Shown: piece by piece, positions 23,052 to 32,517 of the stretch
Numbering within the stretch: the stretch's first letter is position 1
How the letters are laid out: every line of letters starts with the position of its first letter
Notes under the pieces: generated by a model
Told to the model about the DNA's origin: nothing
The model's input: the letters and a program-made list of their open reading frames with translations, nothing else
Databases searched by the model: none
Made by a program: the position numbers and the translations under genes
Origin: JAJCYL01 sp040222875
GTDB lineage: Bacteria > Bacteroidota > Bacteroidia > Cytophagales > Cyclobacteriaceae
DNA: 64,000 nt
Direction: 5' to 3'
Assembly: GCA_040222875.1 (NCBI GenBank)
Contig: JAVKCG010000027.1
Coordinates: 1 to 64,000 of the forward strand

Positions 23052-25676
23052 CTATACCACCACGTTCACAATTTTATTGGGCACCACTATCACTTTCTTT
23101 GGTTGTTTGCCTTCAGTCCATTTCTGAATAATCTCTGAGGCAAGCACTTGCTTCTCAATATTAGCCTTAGGCATGTCCAGGGCAAACTTCATTTTTGCCC
23201 TCATTTTACCATTTACTGAAACAGGATACTCATATGTGTCTTCCTGGAGGTATTTCTCATCTAATTCAGGAAATAAGGCATAACTAATGCCTTCTGAGTA
23301 ACCCAGTTTTTCCCATAGTTCTTCACAAATATGTGGGGCATATGGGCTTACTATCAGCGTTAATGATTCTAAAATCTGTCGCTTATTGCATTTCAGGGCC
23401 ATTAAATCATTTATGCAGATCATGAAGGCACTTACCGAGGTGTTAAATGACAGGTGCACAACATCATATTCAGCTTTTTGGATTGCTTTGTGAAGCACTT
23501 TTAACTCCTCCTCAGTGGCTGGCTCATCAGAAACCACGAATGAGCCATCGTCTTCATGGAACAGATTCCATAACCTACGCAAGAATTTAAATACCCCGTC
23601 AATACCCTGCGTGTTCCATGGTTTGAATTGTTCCAATGGCCCTAAGAACATCTCATAAAGACGCATGGTATCAGCTCCGTATTTATTTACAACAGTGTCT
23701 GGATTAACAACATTATATTTTCCCTTGGACATCTTTTCGACTTCCCAGCCACAAATGTACTTGCCATCTTCAAGGATGAATTCAGCATCTTTAAATGAGG
23801 GGCCTTGTTTTTTAAATGCTGTGGTGTCAAGTTCGTCATTCTCTACAATGCTTATGTCAACATGCAAAGTGGAAACGTCAAAACCCTTCCTCAAACCATG
23901 GGAAACGTATTTATTTTCACCTTTGACACGGTAAACAAAATTTGACCGGCCCTGGATCATTCCCTGATTAACCAGTTTTTGGAATGGCTCTTTTGTGCTG
24001 ACATAACCCAAATCATAAAGCACCTTATGCCAGAACCTTGCATAAAGCAAGTGCAAGACTGCATGCTCCGCACCCCCAACATAGAGGTCTACATTCATCC
24101 AATATTTCTCTTTGTCCTTATCGACAAGTTGAGTGTCGTTTTTGGGATCGATATATCGTAGGTAATACCAACAGCTACCTGCCCACTGAGGCATGGTGTT
24201 GGTCTCTCTCTTCGCAGCTTTACCACACTTAGGGCAAGTAGTATTAACCCAATCCTCAACCTTCGCCAAAGGTGAATCTCCTTCCTCCGTAGGGGTATAG
24301 GATTCAACATCTGGAAGAACAACCGGTAACTGATTTTCAGGGACTGGAACAACCCCGCAATCATCGCAATGAATTACCGGGATTGGCTCACCCCAGTATC
24401 GCTGACGGGTAAAAATCCAGTCCCTCAACTTGTAGTTAACTGCACCTTTTCCGTGATTTTCCTTCTCAATTCTTTCAATAATTGTTTTAGTGAATTCCTG
24501 ACTATCCATGCCATCATATTCACCTGAGTTCATTATGGTGCCATGACCAGGATAGAATTCAACCTCTTTTGGCTTGTCAGTTCCGGCCGGTCTAACTACT
24601 TGAATGATGGGTAAATTAAATTTCTGAGCAAATTCAAAATCCCGTTCGTCTCCACCAGGAACGGCCATAATTGCCCCTGTACCGTAGGAAATCAAAACGT
24701 AATCTGAAATCCAAATGGGGATTTGTTCACCGTTAATGGGGTTCTTTACATAAGCACCTGTGAACACTCCGGTTTTACTTTTATCAAGTTCAGCTCTTTC
24801 CAGATCACTTTTAAGGCTGGCCTGCATTACATACTCCTCAACTGAGCCTTTTTTATCTTCTGTTGTAATCTTTTGCACCAATGGATGCTCAGGTGACAGC
24901 ACCATGTAAGTAACACCATAAATAGTATCTGGTCTTGTAGTATAAACTTTTACTTCACCATCGCCTTCTAATAATGGAAATGCAATCTCAGCACCATGTG
25001 ATTTGCCAATCCAATTGGCCTGTGAGAGCTTGATTGACTCCGGCCAATCCAACAGATCCAGATCTTCCAAAAGCCGATCAGCATACTCTGTGATTTTCAG
25101 AATCCATTGACGCATTTTTCTACGAATAACGGGTTGGCCGCAACGCTCACAAGCACCATTCTTCACCTCCTCATTGGCCAAAACGGTGCGGTCATTTGGG
25201 CACCAGTTTATCAGGGCGTCCGACTCGTATGCAAGGCCTTGTTCAAATAGCTTTAGAAAAATCCACTGTGACCACTTGTAATAATCAGGGTTGCTTGTCC
25301 AAACTTCTTTGTCCCAATCATAAGAGAAGCCAAGAACAGCCAACTGTTCTTTAAACCTGGCGATGTTTTCTGCTGTGGTTTTTGCAGGATGTGTGCCGGT
25401 TTTTATGGCATACTGCTCAGCTGGCAAACCGAATGAATCAAAACCCATAGGATGTAGCACATTAAAGCCTTTCAGACGCTTATATCTAGCAACAATATCT
25501 GTGGCTATATATCCTAGTGGATGGCCTACATGTAGCCCTGCACCTGATGGATAGGGGAACATATCCAACACATAATATTTGGGCTTTCCTGATTCTTCTT
25601 TAGTCTCAAAAGTCTTGTTGGTTTTCCAATGCTCTTGCCACTTTTTCTCTATTTCCTGAAAGGGATATTCTGCCAT
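23052..25676 (-). CDS. leuS: Leucyl-tRNA synthetase
   Basis: 874 residues. The class I signature HVGH is at residues 49-52 (in GAGLHVGHPLGYIATD) and the KMSKG loop at about 646-650. The editing (CP1) domain lies between, with 'TTRPDTIYGVTYMVLSPEHPL' and 'YGTGAIMAVPGGDERDFEFA', including the Thr-rich and Asp editing-site residues. A Cys-x2-Cys pair (CERCGQP) in the zinc-like insert and a 40-residue insertion just before KMSKG are both typical of Bacteroidota LeuRS. It charges tRNA-Leu in the cytoplasm. It is transcribed alone. The start ATG is unambiguous (MAEYPFQEIEKKWQ). Confidence 0.97.
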   Translation of the reverse strand: MAEYPFQEIEKKWQEHWKTNKTFETKEESGKPKYYVLDMFPYPSGAGLHVGHPLGYIATDIVARYKRLKGFNVLHPMGFDSFGLPAEQYAIKTGTHPAKTTAENIARFKEQLAVLGFSYDWDKEVWTSNPDYYKWSQWIFLKLFEQGLAYESDALINWCPNDRTVLANEEVKNGACERCGQPVIRRKMRQWILKITEYADRLLEDLDLLDWPESIKLSQANWIGKSHGAEIAFPLLEGDGEVKVYTTRPDTIYGVTYMVLSPEHPLVQKITTEDKKGSVEEYVMQASLKSDLERAELDKSKTGVFTGAYVKNPINGEQIPIWISDYVLISYGTGAIMAVPGGDERDFEFAQKFNLPIIQVVRPAGTDKPKEVEFYPGHGTIMNSGEYDGMDSQEFTKTIIERIEKENHGKGAVNYKLRDWIFTRQRYWGEPIPVIHCDDCGVVPVPENQLPVVLPDVESYTPTEEGDSPLAKVEDWVNTTCPKCGKAAKRETNTMPQWAGSCWYYLRYIDPKNDTQLVDKDKEKYWMNVDLYVGGAEHAVLHLLYARFWHKVLYDLGYVSTKEPFQKLVNQGMIQGRSNFVYRVKGENKYVSHGLRKGFDVSTLHVDISIVENDELDTTAFKKQGPSFKDAEFILEDGKYICGWEVEKMSKGKYNVVNPDTVVNKYGADTMRLYEMFLGPLEQFKPWNTQGIDGVFKFLRRLWNLFHEDDGSFVVSDEPATEEELKVLHKAIQKAEYDVVHLSFNTSVSAFMICINDLMALKCNKRQILESLTLIVSPYAPHICEELWEKLGYSEGISYALFPELDEKYLQEDTYEYPVSVNGKMRAKMKFALDMPKANIEKQVLASEIIQKWTEGKQPKKVIVVPNKIVNVVV

Positions 25677-25797
25677 TATACTTGAAATTAAGGGCGCAAA
25701 ATTAGGGGTTATTGGTTTCTCAGACCATTCGAAAACGAAACCGTAACTAATACATACTAGTTTTATTAACTTAACTTAGTCTTAGGATTTATAGGAT

Positions 25798-26361
25798 ATG
25801 GAAACTGTAATTAAGCAAAGGACAATAAATGTAGAGGAGTACTACAAAATGGCTGAAGCTGGAATTATTGGCCCTGAAGAAAAGGTAGAACTAATCAATG
25901 GAAAAATTTTCGAAATGAGCCCTATAGGAGCAAGACATGCATTCGTTGTTAAAAACTTACTGCGAGTATTGAGCAAATTGAGTGCTGAGGAATTTACCCT
26001 TGGAATACAGGATCCAATTAGATTGGACAATAACTCTGAACCTGAACCAGATGTTTCAGTGGCAAAAGGTGATATTTCTAAATATCAAAATAATCACCCA
26101 ACCTCCAAAGATCTTCTTTTGATAGTCGAAGTAGCTGAATCGACACTTAACTTTGATAGGGATGTGAAAATCCCGCTCTATGCCTCTTCTGGAATTAAAG
26201 AGTATTGGATTGTGAATATCCCAGAAAATCAAATTGAGGTTTACCAGAGCCCGCAGGGTAATAACTACTCAAGTAAATCTATCTACACCCAAGGTGACAA
26301 AATCACTTTACTGGAATCAGAGTTTACGGTTTCAGTTCGAGATATTCTCGGAAATAAATAA
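25798..26361 (+). CDS. Uma2-family (DUF820) PD-(D/E)xK nuclease-like protein
   Basis: 187 residues. It matches the Uma2 family along its length: N-terminal 'YYKMAEAGIIGPEEKVELINGKIFEMSPIG', the core 'EPEPDVSVAKGD', 'LLLIVEVAESTLNFDRDVKIPLYASSGIKEYWIV' and a C-terminal beta segment. The D in PDVSV and E in VEVAE are the expected restriction-endonuclease-fold active-site residues. Members are abundant in cyanobacteria and Bacteroidota, and their biological role is uncertain. The stop overlaps the start of the VOC gene by one base, so both are probably co-transcribed. No partner antitoxin is visible. Confidence 0.85.
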   Translation: METVIKQRTINVEEYYKMAEAGIIGPEEKVELINGKIFEMSPIGARHAFVVKNLLRVLSKLSAEEFTLGIQDPIRLDNNSEPEPDVSVAKGDISKYQNNHPTSKDLLLIVEVAESTLNFDRDVKIPLYASSGIKEYWIVNIPENQIEVYQSPQGNNYSSKSIYTQGDKITLLESEFTVSVRDILGNK

Positions 26362-26753
26362 TGTACATCGAACATATTGCCATCTGGACACATCAATTGG
26401 AAGTCTTGAGGGATTTCTATTGCAAATACTTCAATGCCAAGTCCAACTCTAAATATGTAAATCCTGCAAAAAAGTTTACCTCATATTTTCTGACCTTTGA
26501 TTCCGGGGCGAGGCTTGAGATTATGCAGATGGAAGGGATACACAGAAATCCGTTGATACCAAATCAGAATACTGGCATCGTACATTTTGCAATGCAAATG
26601 GATAGCAAAGATGCCATTGACCGCATGACTGAAAACCTTCGATCCGAAGGTATCACGATTTTCAGTGAAGCCAGGACAACTGGCGATGGCTACTACGAAA
26701 GCGTAATCCAGGATCCTGATGGAAATTTGATAGAGCTGGCAACTAAATTGTAG
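26361..26753 (+). CDS. VOC/glyoxalase-family protein
   Basis: 130 residues forming two beta-alpha-beta-beta-beta modules of the vicinal oxygen chelate fold: MYIEHIAIWTHQLEVLRDFY at the N-terminus (His5 a likely metal ligand), 'TGIVHFAMQMDS' at the start of the second half and 'VIQDPDGNLIELATK' at the end (Glu a likely ligand). The subgroup is close to glyoxalase/bleomycin-resistance proteins. The substrate is unknown. The ATG overlaps the Uma2 stop. Confidence 0.85.
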   Translation: MYIEHIAIWTHQLEVLRDFYCKYFNAKSNSKYVNPAKKFTSYFLTFDSGARLEIMQMEGIHRNPLIPNQNTGIVHFAMQMDSKDAIDRMTENLRSEGITIFSEARTTGDGYYESVIQDPDGNLIELATKL

Positions 26754-26862
26754 AATTGACCCCTTCTCTATAAGGAGGTATGAACTGGTGGCATCTCAAG
26801 CAAAACATTTGTAACCATTTTAGCTCCTCTAAGTAACCCTTGCAAACTCAACAACAAGGACG

Positions 26863-29256
26863 ATGCTTAACCACTACCTGAAAATCACCCTGAGGTCAAT
26901 TCAAAAACACAGCACATTTTTTCTATTAAACTTATTAGGCCTTACTGTAGGGCTGATGTGTGCCATCATTATTTTTCTTTATGTGACTGATGAGCTTGGA
27001 TATGAGGCTACCCATTCCAAGGCTGAAAACATCAAACGGCTAACTGTCGAATATTTTTTACCCAATGACGGGGGCTCTGAAAACATGGCAGCTATAGGCC
27101 CTGCAGTTGCGCCATTAATCAAAAAAGACTTCCCTGAAGTTGAGAATTATGTCAGGTTCAATGCAATTTCGGATGAGCTGATAAAGAAGCCTATCTCGAA
27201 TGAAGAATTTTTCCAAACGATTACTTATGTAGATTCTACGCTGTTCGATGTTTTCGATTATAACCTTGTTAAAGGAAATCCCGAAACCGCTCTTGATAAC
27301 CCGAACAGTTTAATTATTACCCAGGATTTGGCAAAGAATCTTTTCGGCTCATTGGATGTGATCGGTAAAACCCTGGAGCTTCCAAACGACAGTCTGGAAC
27401 TGAGCATTACGGGTGTTTTTGATGAATTACCAAGACAAAGCCACATTCATTTTGAAGCAGTATCGCCACTGTCAACAAGAGATATTCAGGACACCTGGTG
27501 GTGGTTCGATTTTCACACTTACCTACTGATGAACCCAAAAGCAGATGTTGAGGCTTTTGGTGAAAAAATTGTACGCTTTTCCAAAGAGTATATCGCTGAT
27601 CAGGAGAAGATGTCTGGCTACTACCAGGAGTTCTATCTCCAGAACCTTGAGGACATCCATCTTCACTCTGACCTAAGAGGGGAAATGAGCGCTAATAGTA
27701 AAATGGAAAATGTGGTGATGTTCGGGATCATCGGGGCATTCATTCTCATTATTGCATGTATCAATTTCATGAACCTATCTACCGCAAAGGGCATCACCAG
27801 AGCAAAAGAAATTGGCATTAGAAAAGTCACCGGGGCCTTAAAAGGTCAGTTGATTTTTCAATTCTTAATGGAGGCGTTGATCATTTCAATTATGGCTTTA
27901 GCCCTTGCTGTTGCAATTATGGCACTATCTCTTGATTCCATTAATTATCTACTTAACAAGAACTTTTTAATGAATGATGTTTTTGAGCCAACGGTCCTTC
28001 TTTCTTTTCTTGGAATTTCCGTTTTCACAGGTTTGCTCTCAGGAAGTTATCCGGCCCTGGTTCTCTCTTCCTATAAGCCTTCCCAAACTTTACGCGGCAC
28101 TTTTAAAAATACATCGAAGGGTCAGGTTTTGAGAAAAACCCTGGTTGTATTTCAGTTTTCCATTTCAATAATATTGATCATCGGAACGATTGTGGTTTTT
28201 CAGCAAATGGACTATTTGAAAAACCTTGATCTGGGTTTTAATAAAAATAGGATCATTACAATCCCAAGCAATGAAAACCACACGAGTGAAGCAACCAAGC
28301 GAAAGTTTCAGGTGCTTAAGGATGATATCTCAAGTTTGAGTAGCGTAGATATGACCGCTTTGTCAGCCTCCGTTCCCGGTCGGGAAATGAACAATGCAGT
28401 GGTACGCATCGGATGGGACGAAAGTGCTGAATGGACAGATATGCGCTATCTATTAGTTGATGAAGAATTCACTAGTCTTTACGATCTCGAAATATCTGCT
28501 GGCAGAAATTTTGAGAAAACCAGACAAGAAGAGGGCTCTTTCCTGATCAATGAATCAGCGCTTGACAGGTTTGGCTTTGCTAGCCCAGAAGAAGCTATCG
28601 GACAAAAACTTCGCTGGTGGGATGTTAGAGGTGAGGTAATCGGGGTGTTGAAAGATTTCCACTACATGTCACCCGCTGATGAAGTGCAGCCTTTCATCAT
28701 GATTAAGGATGACCGCCAGATTGGCTACCTGACAGCCTCATTCAGCAGTTCAAATTTCCAACAAACGTTAGGAGAAATTGAGCAAATCTGGAATGAGGTA
28801 TATCCATCAAGGAGCTTTGATTACAACTTCTTAGATGAAGATTTTGACAGGCAGTACAAATCTGAAGAACGATTTCAGGAGCTATTCTCCACCTTCGCCG
28901 TTATTGCAATTGTAATCGCCTGCCTGGGGTTATTTGGTTTGTCACTTTTCTCAATCCAGCTACGAACCAAAGAGATCGGTATTCGAAAAGCTCTTGGAGC
29001 TTCGTTTGCAAACATTAGCCTGATCCTTTCAAGCAGCTTTTTTAAGCCCATCTTTATTGCTGCATTAGTGGCTTTTCCTATCACCTGGTTTACAATGGAT
29101 TGGTGGCTTACTGATTTTGCCAACCGCATAAACATTAGCCTTGATGTATTTATTTATGGCATTGTGCTTACCATGCTAGTAGCCTTGCTCACAATTAGTT
29201 ACAACTCCATAAAGGCTGCTACGACTAATCCTGTGAAAGCTCTGAAAGATGAATGA
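26863..29256 (+). CDS. MacB/FtsX-type ABC transporter permease (orphan)
   Basis: 797 residues with the duplicated MacB-permease layout: TM near residues 20-40, a periplasmic MacB_PCD domain (about 45-280), a block of three TM helices (about 285-450) with the FtsX motif 'AKGITRAKEIGIRKVTGALKGQL', a second periplasmic domain (about 460-660), and a final three-TM block with 'LRTKEIGIRKALGASFANI'. It ends '...TTNPVKALKDE', typical of this family in Bacteroidota. No ATPase gene is adjacent, which is common here since the ATPase is often encoded elsewhere. Likely role: efflux or envelope mechanotransmission. A second member is at 57953. Confidence 0.9.
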   Translation: MLNHYLKITLRSIQKHSTFFLLNLLGLTVGLMCAIIIFLYVTDELGYEATHSKAENIKRLTVEYFLPNDGGSENMAAIGPAVAPLIKKDFPEVENYVRFNAISDELIKKPISNEEFFQTITYVDSTLFDVFDYNLVKGNPETALDNPNSLIITQDLAKNLFGSLDVIGKTLELPNDSLELSITGVFDELPRQSHIHFEAVSPLSTRDIQDTWWWFDFHTYLLMNPKADVEAFGEKIVRFSKEYIADQEKMSGYYQEFYLQNLEDIHLHSDLRGEMSANSKMENVVMFGIIGAFILIIACINFMNLSTAKGITRAKEIGIRKVTGALKGQLIFQFLMEALIISIMALALAVAIMALSLDSINYLLNKNFLMNDVFEPTVLLSFLGISVFTGLLSGSYPALVLSSYKPSQTLRGTFKNTSKGQVLRKTLVVFQFSISIILIIGTIVVFQQMDYLKNLDLGFNKNRIITIPSNENHTSEATKRKFQVLKDDISSLSSVDMTALSASVPGREMNNAVVRIGWDESAEWTDMRYLLVDEEFTSLYDLEISAGRNFEKTRQEEGSFLINESALDRFGFASPEEAIGQKLRWWDVRGEVIGVLKDFHYMSPADEVQPFIMIKDDRQIGYLTASFSSSNFQQTLGEIEQIWNEVYPSRSFDYNFLDEDFDRQYKSEERFQELFSTFAVIAIVIACLGLFGLSLFSIQLRTKEIGIRKALGASFANISLILSSSFFKPIFIAALVAFPITWFTMDWWLTDFANRINISLDVFIYGIVLTMLVALLTISYNSIKAATTNPVKALKDE

Positions 29257-29329
29257 TTAACCACATTTAACAAAGTGTTAACAGACCCCTATTCGAAATC
29301 ATCGTACTAACAACTAACCCGAATGCGAA

Positions 29330-29530
29330 ATGAACAACCCTAAATTAATTACCCTATTTCTCCTCCTTGGAGCATTGACTTTCACTTTGGAAATGGAGCG
29401 ACGGATCGCAAAAAGTGTGGTCGCCTATATTGAAGCTGACTGTGATAAGCCGGCACAAAGCACCCCGGCCACACTTTCAAGTTCCAATAGCCAGTTAGTC
29501 AAGAAAAAGGCAGTTTTAATCAAGCTATAA
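29330..29530 (+). CDS. Small exported protein, unknown
   Basis: 66 residues. MNNPKLITLFLLLGALTFTLE looks like a signal peptide or membrane segment, followed by a polar tail with a single Cys and a Ser/Thr/Pro stretch. No family is recognised. It lies 73 bp after the permease on the same strand, so it could be its operon tail. It has the base composition of the neighbours, but the short length keeps this tentative. Confidence 0.4.
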   Translation: MNNPKLITLFLLLGALTFTLEMERRIAKSVVAYIEADCDKPAQSTPATLSSSNSQLVKKKAVLIKL

Positions 29531-29695
29531 TCAGGATTTTAGAAGCTAATTTGAAATCTTAGAATTGGAGTTCTTGTTGAATACCAGGTTGCTCAAAATC
29601 GCCCTTTGCTTACAAAAAAGGGTAACGCTACACTCACTTTTACCTCACCCTGGTACTGACATAACTATTTGGTATTAATACTATCTATTGACCGT

Positions 29696-29884
29696 ATGCG
29701 CAAGAACAAAAAAGTGACTGTTCCCCTTATAATGATGATGGTGATTAGTGGCTCACTGGCTTCAAACTCCGAACTCCAAAATGTAAGAACAATAGATATT
29801 TTGCAATTGGTTGTACTCGGTATGACCATCGGCGCTTTGGTTAGCGGGATCATTGCTTCGAATCGTGGTGATCAAGATCGGTGA
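29696..29884 (+). CDS. Small two-helix membrane protein, unknown
   Basis: 62 residues from ATG 29696 (an in-frame TTG at 29669 would add nine residues). Basic start MRKNKKVTV, hydrophobic segment PLIMMMVISGSL, then a second helix 'ILQLVVLGMTIGALVSGIIASN' with small-residue GxxxG-like spacing, and a charged end. No family is recognised. It stands alone between the permease group and a minus-strand gene. Confidence 0.4.
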   Translation: MRKNKKVTVPLIMMMVISGSLASNSELQNVRTIDILQLVVLGMTIGALVSGIIASNRGDQDR

Positions 29885-29919
29885 TATTTATTTTTTCACA
29901 GCAAATAGCTTTAGATTTC

Positions 29920-30405
29920 TTAAGGTAACTTATCGCAATAGCTACCTCCAGAGCACTTTAATGGCGTAAATACTTCGGCCCTCATCAGCCATTTGCCTTC
30001 AACTTTGTGCCACTTGGCATAATAACTACCAGAAAGTTCGATTTTATCCTGGCCGTCTGTCCATCGGCCAACCCATTCCCCATTTTCAGAAGCCATGTTC
30101 CAATCTTCAAATACTTCAATTTTATTGGGCGTTCGGATGTATATGACATCAGGAATGGCTTCGAAATGCCTGGCTATGTCTTTTCTGTTTATTTCCCTTC
30201 CCTTTTTCTCATTGTCCCTTGAAGTAACAATGGTATAGTTCTCCATCCAGAAACCAGCTAGCTTTTCGGCATCGTGGTCCGCAATGGCCTGGTTTGACGC
30301 GGCTCTGGCTTGTTTGATTAGATCGATATCGTTTTTGGGCACTTGAGTTCGGCCTATGGTACTAATCAGCAATGCTATGAGTAATAAAAATGCCTTACGA
30401 TTCAT
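29920..30405 (-). CDS. Exported NTF2-like (DUF4440/SnoaL-type) protein
   Basis: 161 residues from ATG 30405, chosen because MNRKAFLLLIALLISTIGRTQ is a clear signal peptide; an in-frame ATG at 30441 would precede it with a poor leader. The mature part is NTF2-like: 'RAASNQAIADHDAEKLAGFWMENYTIVTS' (first helix and strand), 'GREINRKDIARHFEAIPD', and 'WHKVEGKWLMRAEVFTPL' at the end. These domains bind small molecules or act as small enzymes; the role here is unknown. A MITE-like repeat lies just upstream. Confidence 0.8.
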   Translation of the reverse strand: MNRKAFLLLIALLISTIGRTQVPKNDIDLIKQARAASNQAIADHDAEKLAGFWMENYTIVTSRDNEKKGREINRKDIARHFEAIPDVIYIRTPNKIEVFEDWNMASENGEWVGRWTDGQDKIELSGSYYAKWHKVEGKWLMRAEVFTPLKCSGGSYCDKLP

Positions 30406-30455
30406 TATATCAAAAGCTGTCAATAAGTAAATCCATGACAAAATCTTGTTGAAAT

Positions 30456-30544
30456 GGATTGCTTCGTCGTTCCACCTCGCAAAGACGCTTCGGTTATTAA
30501 GTTACTATAATATTAACGTCATTGCGAATGTAGTGAAGCAATCC
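30456..30544. repeat. 89-bp MITE-like element with imperfect terminal inverted repeats
   Basis: The left end GGATTGCTTCGTCGTTCC and the complement of the right end (GGATTGCTTCACTACATTCG) share GGATTGCTTC exactly, and the inward parts CTCGCAAAGACG and TCGCAATGACG also match. The centre is A/T-rich. It lies between two minus-strand genes. The arm sequence resembles the ATTGCTTCGTCG...TCGCAATGACG palindromic repeats that I recall from many bacterial genomes; that link is from memory. No transposase is nearby. Confidence 0.65.
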
Positions 30545-30556
30545 CAAGTACTTTAC

Positions 30557-32182
30557 CTACCCCAAAAACGGATACCGATAATCCTTAGCTGGAACGTAAG
30601 TCTCCTTAATCGTTCGTGGGCTTACCCAACGGATTAGGTTCATCATTGAGCCGGCCTTATCGTTAGTACCGGAAGCCCTGGCGCCGCCAAATGGCTGCTG
30701 ACCAACTACCGCTCCGGTAGGCTTGTCGTTAATGTAGAAGTTGCCTGCGGCATTTACCAGCTTTTTGGTTGCCAAATCGATGGCATAACGATCCTGGCTG
30801 AAGACAGCCCCGGTCAATGCATATGGTGAAGTAGTATCTACCAATTCAAGTGCCTCTTCAAATCGCTCAGCCTGGTAAACATAAATGGTGATCACAGGGC
30901 CGAAAATCTCCTCGCACATGGTGGTAAACATGGGGTCCTTAGCAAGGATGACTGTAGGCTCAACAAAGTAACCTTTTGATTTATCATAGCCTCCACCAGC
31001 AATGATTTCAGCGGTGTTGCTGTCCTTGGCTTTATCGATGTAGGCTGAAATTTTATCGAAAGCCTGCTCAGTAATCACCGCATTAATGTAATTCGAGAAG
31101 TCCTCGGGATCGCCCATTTTGATTGATTTCAAGTCATCTAAAATGTATCCTTTTACTTCATCCCAAAGGTTGTCAGGCACATACGCCCTGGAAGCTGCAC
31201 TGCATTTCTGCCCCTGGTATTCAAATGCACCCCGTACAATGTTTGTAGCTAGTGCCTTAGCATCGGCAGATTTATGGGCAACGATGAAATCTTTACCGCC
31301 AGTCTCGCCTACTACCCGTGGGTAAGACTTGTACTTATCAATATTGGCACCGATGGTTTTCCATAAATGTTTGAAGACACCTGTACTTCCTGTGAAGTGT
31401 AGACCAGCAAAATCAGGATGGTTGAATACGACGTCCCCAGCAACTGGGCCATCTACCATCACCAAATTGATGACACCATCAGGTAATCCAGCTTCTTTAA
31501 AAATCTTCATAATCACCTTGGCCGAATAGACCTGAGGATAGGCTGGCTTCCAGACACAGGTATTGCCCATCAAAGCAGCTGAACCTGGCAGGTTAGCACA
31601 AATAGATGTGAAATTGAAGGGTGTGATACAAAACACAAAACCCTCTAGCGGTCGGTATTCCAGCCTGTTCCACATTCCATCATTTGAGCCTGGCTGGTGT
31701 TGGTAAAGCTCCATCATGTAGGCCACGTTCATTCTCAAGAAATCAATGAGCTCACAAGCCGCATCAATTTCAGCCTGGAATGCATTTTTTGACTGCCCCA
31801 ACATCGTAGCAGCATTAATTTCATCCCTGTATGGTCCTGCGATCAGATCAGCAGCCTTCAGGAAAATACTGGCCCTCTGCTCCCAGCCCAGGTTTGCCCA
31901 CTCTTCTTTTGCTCCCATAGCGGCATTGATGGCCTGTTCCACATGGCTTGCATCCCCCTCACTAAAATGCCCTAGGGTGTGTTTATGGTCATGGGGAGGC
32001 GACATACGGATTTTCTTATCAGTGTCAATTTCCTCGCCACCGATATACATCGGCACATCTATCTCCATACCTTTCATTTCCTTGTACTTAGCCTGTAGAG
32101 ATGCTCTTTCAGGTGACCCTGGTGCATAGCTTTTTATTGGTTCGTTAGATGGGAATGGGATGGTATAATTTCCTTTGGGCAT
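30557..32182 (-). CDS. pruA: L-glutamate gamma-semialdehyde (1-pyrroline-5-carboxylate) dehydrogenase
   Basis: 541 residues, the normal length of the stand-alone enzyme. Aldehyde dehydrogenase features: 'CITPFNFTSICANLPGSAALMGNTCVWKPA' (NAD site), 'FTGSTGVFKHLW', the Glu in VVGETGGKDFIV, the catalytic Cys in EYQGQKCSAASRAY, and 'EEIFGPVITIYVY'. 'YINDKPTGAVVGQQPFGGARASGTNDKAGS' near the end is specific to the P5C-dehydrogenase branch. It oxidises glutamate semialdehyde to glutamate in proline catabolism. Proline dehydrogenase (putA/prodh) is not adjacent. Confidence 0.95.
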   Translation of the reverse strand: MPKGNYTIPFPSNEPIKSYAPGSPERASLQAKYKEMKGMEIDVPMYIGGEEIDTDKKIRMSPPHDHKHTLGHFSEGDASHVEQAINAAMGAKEEWANLGWEQRASIFLKAADLIAGPYRDEINAATMLGQSKNAFQAEIDAACELIDFLRMNVAYMMELYQHQPGSNDGMWNRLEYRPLEGFVFCITPFNFTSICANLPGSAALMGNTCVWKPAYPQVYSAKVIMKIFKEAGLPDGVINLVMVDGPVAGDVVFNHPDFAGLHFTGSTGVFKHLWKTIGANIDKYKSYPRVVGETGGKDFIVAHKSADAKALATNIVRGAFEYQGQKCSAASRAYVPDNLWDEVKGYILDDLKSIKMGDPEDFSNYINAVITEQAFDKISAYIDKAKDSNTAEIIAGGGYDKSKGYFVEPTVILAKDPMFTTMCEEIFGPVITIYVYQAERFEEALELVDTTSPYALTGAVFSQDRYAIDLATKKLVNAAGNFYINDKPTGAVVGQQPFGGARASGTNDKAGSMMNLIRWVSPRTIKETYVPAKDYRYPFLG

Positions 32183-32319
32183 GTTGTGTTTTGTTTATTG
32201 AATGTCACAAAATTTTAGGCCTGCAAAGGTAACGAATGGGTTTTGGAAAGTGAAGTAAGGTTGATCGCTATCTACATCCGTTAATAAAAGAATTCGCCAA
32301 AATGACTTAAGTTTCGATT

Positions 32320-32517
32320 ATGGTTGAAATCTCTGCCCTGGTTGATATTATTATCATTCTTGACTTACTTTTTTTATTGGCAGGGCTCATTAGGCCATGG
32401 TGGGTGTTATGGTTTATGTACAAGCAAAATCGCCTAATGGTTTTACAATATTATGGAACGATTTTGGTGATTGGATTGATCACAAAATCACTCATTACCT
32501 GGGGCCTTTTGGGTTAA
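32320..32517 (+). CDS. Small two-helix membrane protein, unknown
   Basis: 65 residues: MVEISALVDIIIILDLLFLLAGLIRPWWVLWF forms one helix and an aromatic loop, and 'VLQYYGTILVIGLITKSLITWG' a second. The RPWWVLWF loop looks like a membrane-interface segment and argues that the ORF is real. The 3' end overlaps the convergent methyltransferase by 30 bp. The gene starts 137 bp from the divergent pruA. No family is named. Confidence 0.55.
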   Translation: MVEISALVDIIIILDLLFLLAGLIRPWWVLWFMYKQNRLMVLQYYGTILVIGLITKSLITWGLLG

